Shown here one piece after another: positions 56,101 through 64,000 of a stretch of 64,000 nt of DNA. The position numbers and the translations under genes were made by a program. The first letter of the stretch is position 1; every line of letters begins with the position of its first letter. This DNA is from Closterium sp. NIES-65. Its lineage: Eukaryota; Streptophyta; Zygnematophyceae; Desmidiales; Closteriaceae. A model generated the notes under the pieces. That model was not told where the DNA came from, did no database searches, and saw nothing but the letters and a program-made list of their open reading frames with translations. The DNA lies in the NCBI GenBank assembly GCA_948144175.1, contig CANXME010002006.1:1-64000 (forward strand), read 5' to 3'.

Positions 56101-57115
56101 GCACCGCCTTCCTCTACGGGCTTCTCATGGAAGAAGTCTACATGCGGCAACCCCCGGGGTACGATGATGGTAGCGGACGGGTATGGAAGCTCAAGCGTAC
56201 CCTCTATGGCTTGAAGCAAAGCCCACGCGGATGGTACAAGCGCATCGACGACTTTCTTCTTCAACACGGCTTCGTGCGTAGCGTCTGTGATAGCGCTTTG
56301 TACGTGTTGAAGGAGGGGGAGAAGCAATTGGTGCTTTTGCTCTACGTCGATGACCTCCTTCTTTTCTCCGACTCCAAAGACCTCATTCGTGAGGTCAAGC
56401 AACGGCTAGGGGCGGAGTTCGCCATGAGGGACTTGGGACCAGTGACGTACTACCTCGGGATGCACGTCGACCGCGACCGCGCGAACGGGACCATTCACCT
56501 CCACCAAGAAAAATATGTGAAAGGGGTTGTGGAGCGCTTCGGCATGGGTAATAGCAACCCGGTGGGGACGCCACTAGACACGGGATTTTCTTGCCTCCCG
56601 GGAGAGGAAGAATCCGCCCTCGACAAAGCCGAAGGGAAGCGGTTTCATTCGCTAGCCGGCTCACTCATGTATGCCGCCGTTTCCACCCGTCCCGACCTCT
56701 CATACGCCGCCGGGGTACTTGGACGAGCCGTAAGCAACCCTCATACCAAGCATGTGTGTGCGGGAGGACGTGTTCTACGCTACCTCCAAGGCACACCCAA
56801 CTTGGGAATCGTATATGAAACCGGTCCAATCGTGCTTAAGGGCTACACCGATTCGGATTATGCCGGTGATCAAAGCAAGCGCAAGAGTACCGGTGGGTAC
56901 GTCTTCACCTTGCTTGGGGGAGCCGTGAGTTGGCAAAGCAAGTTGCAACCAACCGTGGCTCTAAGCACAACGGAAGCGGAGTATATGGCACTCACTCAAG
57001 GAGCCATGGAGGCAATATGGCTACGGCGCCTTCTAGCGGAGCTTGGGCATCCTCAAGCCGACCCAACTCCTCTCTTTTGTGACAACCAAGCGGCCATAAA
57101 CCCCACTCACAATGA
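52581..57115 (+). mobile_element. Ty1/copia copy D, second family, 3' truncated
   Basis: The 5' LTR is proposed at 52581-53130 (TGTTGGAGGG...CCTCTACA), followed after TCAG by a perfect tRNA-iMet primer-binding site TGGTATCAGAGC (53135-53146). Gag-pol follows from 53184. RNase H ends abruptly after CDNQAAI...NEA at about 57115, where intron sequence of hAT 3 begins, so the 3' end and the second LTR are missing. It inserted into the leader of copia E. Confidence 0.85.
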
Positions 57116-57125
57116 AGCAGCGTGA
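53184..57125 (+). pseudogene. Copia D gag-pol, damaged
   Basis: Gag starts at ATG 53184 (residues WKFKFQVLMMERGLWGLFDG) and is followed by TAG at 53925, a CCHC knuckle (CHYCRKAGHFWREC), protease DTGATQHMTH and MWHNRLAHANY. A TGA at 54636 and a frameshift follow. At 54735-54830 a segment containing GARFLLVM is present twice, and the segment that should hold the first integrase Asp (HSD-type motif) is lost. Integrase continues with RTDGGGEF and NGAAERLNR, RT with LYVDDLLLFSDS, and RNase H with TDSDYAGDQSKRKSTGGYVF and STTEAEYMAL, ending at DNQAAI. It is inactive through stops, shift and truncation. Confidence 0.88.
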
Positions 57126-59099
57126 GAACGATGGTGGATAACAGAAACAAACATTACTAGATTTACGTCAGGTAAGAACCTACCGATGTGCGACGCAGTG
57201 CGTTGAGGCAAGATGAGGAATCCGCATGAGCAGACGGGCGACAACACCAGTGTGCTTCCCCATCATGACATTCGCACCGTCCGTAGATACGGACGACATC
57301 TTCTGAAGATCCAGTCCAGTCCCTGTCTGGTACTGCACCACAGGAGAAGTCAAAGACGTGGCGTCAGCACGGTCAACAGTTATCAACGTCAAAAACTCGG
57401 TCACCACTGCGGTCCCTCGGAAAAAAGTGGTGTAGAGGATGAGGTGTTTCCCGTTGACGCGATCACTGCTTTCGTCGAGGGAAAGACCAATCCAGGGCGA
57501 CTCCAGTAGATGCAACCGCTGCAATTCCTAGAGGTAAGCTGAGATTGCCCTGAGGTTTTCTTTGAAGCCGTATCTGCAGACCACATGAACAAAACACAGC
57601 CGTGAGAACGCGATTGGCGCACAACGCGAGCCACACTTCTAACAAACACGGGCTTACTCTGTGTAGTAGGCGCCGTAACCACCACTGTTGGGGAGGTCGG
57701 GAAGACCTTCCTTCGCCAAGAACCAGCAGAGCGGGATGAACATCGCGATTGGCGCATCCGCCTTGCAGACGAAGACAGCGATGTGCAGAACTCGAATGAT
57801 GTGCCTCGTCGACGCGCCGGTTGCCTGCCAGCGGGTGATGCTCACTTGTTTCGCCTTGTCCGCTTCCGCTTCTGCTTGGGCTTTCAACGCGTTCTTGTGG
57901 GCTCTCGTCGCAGAATGGGCCCAGACGCTACCAATCTGGAGGTCGCGCCCACCCTCGCCCTTCGCACCGTAGCTAGTGTGAGCGGTGGGGTCTCCATGCT
58001 GCACGCAGATGTCGCACTTCAACTTGGCAAGACCGTTAGGCAACCGAATGAGATGTAACCACTTAAATTTATTTCGCCACTCAGACTCATAGCGATGCTT
58101 TATCGTGTCATACATAACATCACCGGTTGTTTTTGGCGGCGCTTCATCTTCAGGATCAGCATCACGTTGCGGAGAGGCAACCCTCCCAGGAGGAGGAGCT
58201 CCCCAGAGGCGCTGCTGCTTGTACTTCACATCGACCCGCGGGCGTTTGACCGGCGTGCTGTTCACAGTAGACGGTGAATCCGCAGGTGGCCTTGACGACC
58301 CTTCCCCACCGCCAGGCACAAGAACGACTGATGGGTGCGGCTCCCAGTCAGCCGACATGGATGGCGGCTCGAACGGGAAGACGGTGCCTACACTGCGCAC
58401 TGGAGAAGCGGGACGTGGCAGTGGTGAAATCGACACGTTGTAGGACTCAAGCAGGCGGGGAAGAACACCCAGCATAGATAGGCCATTGCGCACTACAGCA
58501 GGCGGTTCTTGAGAATGCTCGGCAGGCATGACTGAGGCATGGGCTGGAACCTCGATGGTGTTCCCTCACGGTAAGAATGAGTAGGAGGAACAAGATGGGG
58601 TGTCCTTGGGAGCACACAAAGCCCCACCACCACCTGTGATGGCTTGGAAGACCCCGGAGCGCAGCTCATGCGTGGCTCACGGTGCTTCCTCTTGCCTGCC
58701 ATGATGTGCCCTGGACAGCACGAAACACATGATGCGCTGTCAGCATGGCTGCCACTTCCACCAATGTGGTGGTTACGCGGCACGTCGCGGGAAAAGTCCT
58801 CGGGACTGCACTTGTGGTTGATGTCATCTTATGTGGGTGTTGGTCCTGCTGTCCTTTACGCAACGTGTTCATAGTCGGATATCCTCGGTTCCGAGAAACT
58901 CAGTATCAGCGTAACTGAAACCGTACCCTGAACACTCGGGGTAAAAAATCCATCACACTGTTTTACTAAGGGGGGAAAAAAACTTCACTTTCTGGCCTAG
59001 GGTGAAAATCCTAATACCCTGTCTAGGAAAGGGTAACTAAAAAAAAGCGGCCGCCAGTCAGTGCAAAAAGGGTATTTTACCCTGATAATGAGAGCCCTG
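57116..59099 (-). mobile_element. hAT DNA transposon 3, 5' half
   Basis: Proposed right (5') end at 59099: read inwards on the minus strand it starts CAGGGCTCTCATTATCAGGG, close to the left end of hAT 2 (CAGGGCCTCAGATATCAGGA), and GGGTA-type motifs recur just inside. The left part ends at the junction with copia D (about 57115), so exons 3-5 and the other terminal repeat are missing. Confidence 0.65.
57184..58529 (-). pseudogene. hAT transposase 3, exons 1-2 only
   Basis: Exon 1 58529-57658 and exon 2 57573-57184 (390 bases, the same length and phase as in hAT 1 and 2). Contains the BED-like finger (LKCDICVQHGD...HSATRAHKNA), the transposase core LSLDESSDRV and VSTDGANVMMG. A TAG lies in exon 2 just after ISAYL. 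An upstream open segment beginning MAGKRKHREPR (58702, minus) may be an additional 5' exon. Later exons are replaced by copia D. Non-functional. Confidence 0.82.
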
Positions 59100-59781
59100 G
59101 CCCCCATCATAAATTACCAATCAGAATTGTTCACATATAATTGTCGCCCTGGTCGTGCAGGGTCGCAATACATTGGTCGATTGGGACATGAGGTCCCGAG
59201 ACATTTGAGGGCGACTCGGGCCAAAAGTGATTGGGACACTTTCTCTGAGAAAATGTCCAGCGCGGAATGCACCCTCAGAGTATACTCTACAGATGTAACT
59301 ACCGTATAGTATAAGTGCACTGCTCTTGCAACTATGGTACTACCGTATTACACGAACTCCTGTTGAGTTGCGCATTGCCCTCTCCCTACCGCACAAAGAT
59401 CACAGCACTCATACGCTATAACAAACCCGCTTACAACAGACGGAAGCAGCCCTTCCCTCATCTTCTCGCTACGCCACTATCGCACCCCTCTTACTCTTGT
59501 CCATTCGGACATCCTTATTACTTTTGTGGCTGTGCCACTCTCTCCCAGGCCCCCATCCCATTCCCACGCCCCGCCAGTGAGCGTTATTCTCCCACCCATG
59601 GATTAGCATTGCCAAGAAGGAACCAGAGGGCCTGATACTTGGCTTAACCTTTTTCCATAAGGATGATGCCTAACATCAAAGACATTAAATCAATCTTCCC
59701 CAATCTACGGTCCGGTATCGTTTTGCTACGCAACAGACGCCTTCTGGCTGCATAAGCTACCGGCAGACTCAGATTCCCAGG
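59100..59781. other. Gap between hAT 3 and COQ2
   Basis: No supportable gene; it likely includes the COQ2 3' untranslated region next to 59782. Confidence 0.5.
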
Positions 59782-62700
59782 CTACACACCGAGCTTGCCA
59801 GCCACAATACCAGCAAAGACCAGAGCACCGAAAGTCCAGTTAGAAGCAAACCTGGAAGGGAAGGTGGGACCAAGGGAGGGATATGGGCAAAAGAAAGGAG
59901 AGAAAGGAGCATACCATATCAAAGGAGAGGCAGGGAGTTTTTCTTGATCAGCGCACGCCTAGCAAATATCTACTTTCGATTAGGGAACATTCCTGTGTGG
60001 ACGCAAGCGTCTCAATGCCCTTTTTCCCGAGTCGCGTCGAAACATTGTCAACCTTGCGTCACAAAAATTGAATGTATCGCGGCACTAGGCAACCAGGCGA
60101 AATGTACAGTTGTGCGCATTTGATTGGGTGACACAAACGACTGTACACTCGTTTCTTCAACTGCCGGGTAGGGGTGTGGTTTCGATGCATGGGAGTTTTT
60201 CCCTTGCGAATTTGGCATTGTTGGGTGTCAGGTGCATGTGGTCGTGTCGGGCATTTTGAGTCGCGTGCGATTTTTTAACAATGACGGGTCGATTTGCAAT
60301 TCGTCAGCAACGTCAGCGCGTTTCACGCTGGCCAATGAAAAATGCAGTAACGGTCGCTGAAAGGCGACTCACATTTGGGACACAACACAGTCTATGTTGT
60401 TTTTGGGTGTCACAAAGTGATTGAGACACTTGTGTCCACACAGCAATGTTCCTTTACTAGCATACAACCTTGGTTGGTTGCACAGTTGGCTCAACCATAT
60501 GTGTGCATGCTCTACCAACAAGGATGGACAAGCTGGTACACCTACCTGTGGAGTTGACTCAACAGTGCTGATGACTCACTTGGAGTAGCAGCCCTTGTTT
60601 TGAGGCGCCTCAGAAACGACTTTTGAGGCGCCTAAAAAAATTGTGAGGTTGACTCAACTCAATGGTAGAGGCAGCTCACTTGGAGCAGCAGCCCTCCGGG
60701 CTGTTGTAAGTCAAGGAAGCAACTTGCCATGCCATGTGTGCTGATGCGACCAGTTTTCAAGTCTCTTTGTTTTTTTAGGTTCTTTGCATTCGCTTTTTGT
60801 CTCTCTCCCCCCCTCCCCCCCCCCCCCTCTAGATTCGGGTGCGTGGGAGGGTGGGGTGGGGAAGGGTCGGTTAAGACGTGAAGTTAGTGTTGACTCAAAG
60901 GTGGAGACGACTCACTTGGAGTAGCAGTCTTCCCGGCTGTCATAATTCGTGGTGGCTATCTGCCATGCCATGTGTGCTGCTGCCGCTGCTAGCGAGGCAT
61001 AGAATGGGGAACCTGCAACACGAAAGAAAACAGGAGGGGGACGTGACAAAGTGGATTGTGAGGGGCGGCATGGCAATGCAAGGAGTTCTACCAACCGCAG
61101 AAAATGAGAGCAAAGGGAAGGCAGCAGCAGAGGAAGGAAGGTCGCAGGGGAAGGCAACGTCAAGGGCAGTCGGTAACAGAAAGGTTCGAATGCTGGAGCA
61201 AAGTGGGAGGTTAGAGAGGACGAGCAGTGCAAAAAACAGAGATAGGAGTGTTCCAGACAGTCAGGAACGGATCATTCAAGACAGTCAGGACTACCAGGGC
61301 TAGTGAGTGAGTGAGAGCGTGAGTGAGTGAGTGAGTGAGTGAGTACCGAGGTTGACAGCAGAGCCGGCAGCAGCAAGGCTGGTGATGGCTGCAGCGCTGA
61401 AGAGTGAGAGGTAGAGAGGGGTGCGATGGGCGAAGAGCAGCGCTGTGGACTTGACCCCTGCTGTGATGTCATCCGCCTTGTCCTGGCGAGAGAATGCATG
61501 GGAGTGGATGGGATGGGATAAATGGAGCAGACAGGTGGGTTGAAGCACAAAGGGCATGCCCTGCACCAGCTGAAGAGGGAGAGGTAGAGAGGCTTGCGAT
61601 GGGCGATGGGAGAGGGAGAGAGCAGCGCTGACTTGATGCCCGCTGTGATGTCGCCAGCCTTGCCCTGGATAGAGGATGCCCGGGATAGAGGATGCCCTGG
61701 ATAGAGGATGCATGGAGTGGATGGAACAAATGGACAACACAGGTGGGTTGGAGCACAAGGGCATAGATACTGTCATACACACTCGGTCCGACCACCGAGA
61801 GAGGTCTGCTCCGTCTTACCTGGTGCGCATAGATAGTGTCGTACACTAGTGTCCAACAGATGCCGCCCATGTACAGTGGCAGCACAGCTGGCAGGTGCAG
61901 AGAGCCGTGCACTGCCGCCCAGCCCAGAAGAGCCCCCCAGTTGAAGACAAGACCGAGATAGGCCTGAGGCTGGGTGTGGGGGGAACAGAACAGAGAGGAG
62001 GGGACGACGAGAGATTTGACTTGACTTTTAACATTCCCACTTGAAGACAAGGCGACAGAGCGTTGCGATACACGCATGACTGATTTTGTGTGGGATGAAA
62101 ACGGAGAGCAGGGGGACAGGGCACGAGAAGTGGTGTGTGGGGATGAGTTGGCATGAAAGGTATTCGAGGGCATGAGAGGAAATGAAAGCAGTAAAACCTA
62201 AAGGCAGACGAGGAGATGAGACACTTCCAAGGGTACTCTGATGTTCACCATCTCAAGCTTACCATCTCAAGCTTGTCTTGCAAGGCTTTTCAGCAATCCC
62301 ATGGAGGCTCAGCTGCAAACCCTTACCCAGTGAGTGAAGCGCTTCATGAGGGGGTAGGAGAAGACAAGGGGCAGTGACGCCGCTCCCAGCACTTGACTGC
62401 ATGAGGGTGGATGGAAGGCGCAGGGCACAGGGGACACAGGAGACGATGTGTTTGAAGAAGTGTTTTGAGACGTCTCAGGGGACACAGGAGGGCGATGTGT
62501 TTGAAGAAGTGTTTTGAGACGTCTCAGGGGACACAGGAGGGCGATGTGTTTGAAGAAGTGTTTTGAGACGTCTCAGGGGACACAGGAGGGCGATGTGTTT
62601 GAAGAAGTGTTTTGAGACGTCTCAGGGGACACAGGAGGGCGATGTGTTTGAAGAAGTGTTTTGAGACGTCTCAGGGGACACAGGAGGGCGATGTGTTTGA

Positions 62701-63899
62701 AGAAGTGTTTTGAGACGTCTCAGGGGACACAGGAGGGCGATGTGTTTGAAGAAGTGTTTTGAGACGTCTCAGGGGACACAGGAGGGCGATGTGTTTGAAG
62801 AAGTGTTTTGAGACGTCTCAGGGGACACAGGAGGGCGATGTGTTTGAAGAAGTGTTTTGAGACGTCTCAGGGGACACAGGAGGGCGATGTGTTTGAAGAA
62901 GTGTTTTGAGACGTCTCAGGGGACACAGGAGGGCGATGTGTTTGAAGAAGTGTTTTGAGACGTCTCAGGGGACACAGGAGGGCGATGTGTTTGAAGAAGT
63001 GTTTGAACACTTCTTCAAAGGGCGATGGAGGGAGTGGAATGGGCACGAGGCAGGTCACAGGGGACACAGGAGGGCGATGGAGGGAGTGGAATGGGCACGA
63101 GGCAGGTCACAGGGGACACAGGAGGGCGATGGAGGGAGTGGAATGGGCACGAGGCAGGTCACAGGGGACACAGGAGGGCGATGGAGGGAGTGGAATGGGC
63201 ACGAGGCAGGTCACAGGGGACACAGGAGGGCGATGGAGGGAGTGGAATGGGCACGAGGCAGGTCACAGGGGACACAGGAGGGCGATGGAGGGAGTGGAAT
63301 GGGCACGAGGCAGGTCACAGGGGACACAGGAGGGCGATGGAGGGAGTGGAATGGGCACGAGGCAGGTCACAGGGGACACAGGAGGGCGATGGAGGGAGTG
63401 GAATGGGCACGAGGCAGGTCACAGGGGACACAGGAGGGCGATGGAGGGAGTGGAATGGGCACGAGGCAGGTCACAGGGGACACAGGAGGGCGATGGAGGG
63501 AGTGGAATGGGCACGAGGCAGGTCACAGGGGACACGGACCAGCATTGAAGCACAAGGGGGTGACAGCACCCGCTGGCAGAGGGTGGGGTCAGGTAGCAGC
63601 CAGCTTTGATGCCAAGCCAAGCACCTCAGTGACTTTTGAGGCGCCTCAAAAATACTGCAGCCCTTGGAATCATGAGTCAGGGTGACCCCTGGGGTCAGGT
63701 TAGCAGCCAGCTTTGATGCCAAGCCAAGCACCTCAGTGACTCATCCGCTCAACGACGGCTGGAAAAACAACACAGCGACCCCCCCACTCACCTGAACGTG
63801 TTCAGCTGCACGAGAATCCCCAGCCCCAGCAGTAGCTGCAGCCCGAGGAAGGAGGTGGCACCCAAGGGGGTGACGGCACCGGAGGGCAGCGGGCGGGAC
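59782..63899 (-). CDS. COQ2: 4-hydroxybenzoate polyprenyltransferase, C-terminal part
   Basis: Six exons on the minus strand: 63899-63792, 62396-62327, 61969-61820, 61482-61347, 61012-60916, 59851-59782 (TAG). All phases agree. UbiA-family motifs: [66 protein letters not shown] (second Asp-rich motif that binds the Mg-diphosphate), [12 protein letters not shown] and [13 protein letters not shown]. The enzyme joins the polyprenyl tail to 4-hydroxybenzoate in the inner mitochondrial membrane, an early step of ubiquinone synthesis. The targeting peptide and first Asp motif (NDxxD) lie beyond the window. A second copy of the first exon seen here starts at 63946 and runs out of the window, so which copy is spliced is unknown. 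Introns contain partial exon copies and two large minisatellites. Confidence 0.9.
60569..60746 (-). repeat. Copies of COQ2 penultimate exon 3' end
   Basis: The end of exon 61012-60916 with its GTGAG donor recurs in the next intron at 60671-60746 and 60569-60594. The longer copy still reads [19 protein letters not shown] against [19 protein letters not shown] and keeps AA|GTGAGC. The shorter keeps GGCTGCTACTCCAA|GTGAGT. GTTGACTCAA precedes all three on the plus strand. Confidence 0.8.
61570..61800 (-). repeat. Copies of COQ2 exon borders in the intron before exon 61482
   Basis: 61570-61675 repeats the 5' part of exon 61482-61347 plus intron ([12 protein letters not shown] against [13 protein letters not shown]). 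61761-61782 repeats the end of exon 61969-61820 (YDSIYA against YDTIYA). Flanking intron text (GTGGGTTG.AGCACAA) is also doubled. Confidence 0.8.
62430..63002 (-). repeat. 49-bp minisatellite in COQ2 intron
   Basis: Eleven tandem units of 49 bases, almost without variation, each containing CACAGGAGGGCGATG and the palindrome GAGACGTCTC. No spacers of varying sequence, so not a CRISPR array. Confidence 0.95.
62990..63019. repeat. 14-bp hairpin at the junction of two minisatellites
   Basis: TTTGAAGAAGTGTT and its exact complement are separated by two bases. The right arm is an inverted piece of the 49-bp unit. Confidence 0.9.
63020..63537 (-). repeat. 52-bp minisatellite in COQ2 intron
   Basis: Ten nearly identical units of 52 bases, each with CACAGGAGGGCGATG followed by GAGGGAGTGGAATGGGCACG. 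It shares the core GGGGACACAGGAGGGCGATG with the neighbouring 49-bp array. The long open frames across it are repeat artefacts. Confidence 0.95.
63545..63745 (-). repeat. Duplicated intron segment and degenerate exon copy in COQ2
   Basis: 63545-63580 resembles the middle of exon 63899-63792 (AAGGGGGTGACRGCACC). A segment of about 45 bases (GGTCAGGT...CACCTCAGTGACT) occurs at 63588-63632 and 63693-63741. The palindrome TTTTGAGGCGCCTCAAAA lies at 63634-63651. Confidence 0.65.
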
Positions 63900-63945
63900 C
63901 TAGTATAAGCCACTCCCGCTTCCTGCCACAACACCTCTCACTCAC

Positions 63946-64000
63946 CTGAACGTGTTCAGCTGCACGAGAATCCCCAGCCCCAGCAGTAGCTGCAGCCCGA
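63946..64000 (-). repeat. Second copy of the COQ2 exon at 63792-63899 (cut by window)
   Basis: The last 55 or so bases of the window match 63792-63846 exactly, including the GTGAGTG donor just to the left, with an offset of 154 bases. It encodes [14 protein letters not shown] again. Confidence 0.85.

Noticed and set aside
58493..58783. Separate small gene beginning MAGKRKHREPR
   Set aside because: More likely a 5' exon or leader of the broken hAT 3 transposase; no independent support.
62430..63537. CRISPR-like array
   Set aside because: Units are uniform with no unique spacers, in a eukaryotic intron; these are minisatellites.
62906..63685. 259-codon open frame of repeated [23 protein letters not shown] sequence
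   Set aside because: Produced by the 52-bp minisatellite in a COQ2 intron, on the strand opposite the gene; all frames are open there.

Overview
ORGANISM. The window is nuclear DNA of a GC-rich, intron-containing photosynthetic eukaryote, most likely a streptophyte green alga (a zygnematophyte such as Closterium would fit; this is inference). Three host genes can be rebuilt exon by exon with consistent splice phases: a thylakoid-lumen PsbP-domain protein (38616-41920, minus), a PRONE-domain ROP guanine-nucleotide exchange factor (42360-49865, minus; PRONE proteins are known from the streptophyte lineage) and the 3' part of COQ2, the 4-hydroxybenzoate polyprenyltransferase of ubiquinone synthesis (59782-63899, minus, cut by the window end). 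Everything else is transposable elements, their wreckage, and one unidentified broken gene.

LAYOUT. 1-3534: Ty1/copia copy C (minus, 3' part outside the window, gag missing). 3535-3660 and 11187-14234: exons of one unidentified multi-exon plus-strand gene. Copia C landed in one of its exons, copia A (3679-11133, minus, TSD CCACC) in an intron, and a 160-bp palindromic element in its last exon. 14714-22157: copia B, plus strand, with identical 132-bp LTRs and TSD GCGGG. Its coding frame carries one nonsense codon and an E-to-D change at the integrase catalytic glutamate. 22978-about 26.9 kb: hAT transposon 1 (minus, frameshifted transposase). 27884-37953: hAT transposon 2 (plus, five-exon intact transposase, TIRs and near-perfect 8-bp TSD), with a complete chromodomain Ty3/gypsy element (31665-37702, minus, TSD ATTAC) nested 65 bp past the transposase stop. 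38.6-49.9 kb: the PsbP and RopGEF genes. 51509-52580: 5' stub of copia E, interrupted by copia D (52581-about 57115, a different family, truncated at its 3' end), which abuts the 5' half of hAT transposon 3 (to about 59099, minus). 59.8-64 kb: COQ2.

MAIN OBSERVATION. In all three unrelated host genes the introns hold partial tandem copies of the neighbouring exon ends. Each copy keeps the exon-intron junction, and many keep a usable splice site. In three introns a short segment around the 5' splice site has been amplified into a minisatellite whose every unit carries a donor-like AG|GTA or GG|GTATG. This 'splice-junction amplification' affects nearly every RopGEF intron, at least two PsbP introns and at least four COQ2 introns. 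I know of no named feature type for it. It could be a route of intron growth or a reservoir of alternative exons, or, less excitingly, an assembly effect.

LIMITS. All calls come from reading the sequence and the translations. Exon borders rest on GT/AG sites, frame and phase agreement, and remembered family motifs; no search or alignment program was run.
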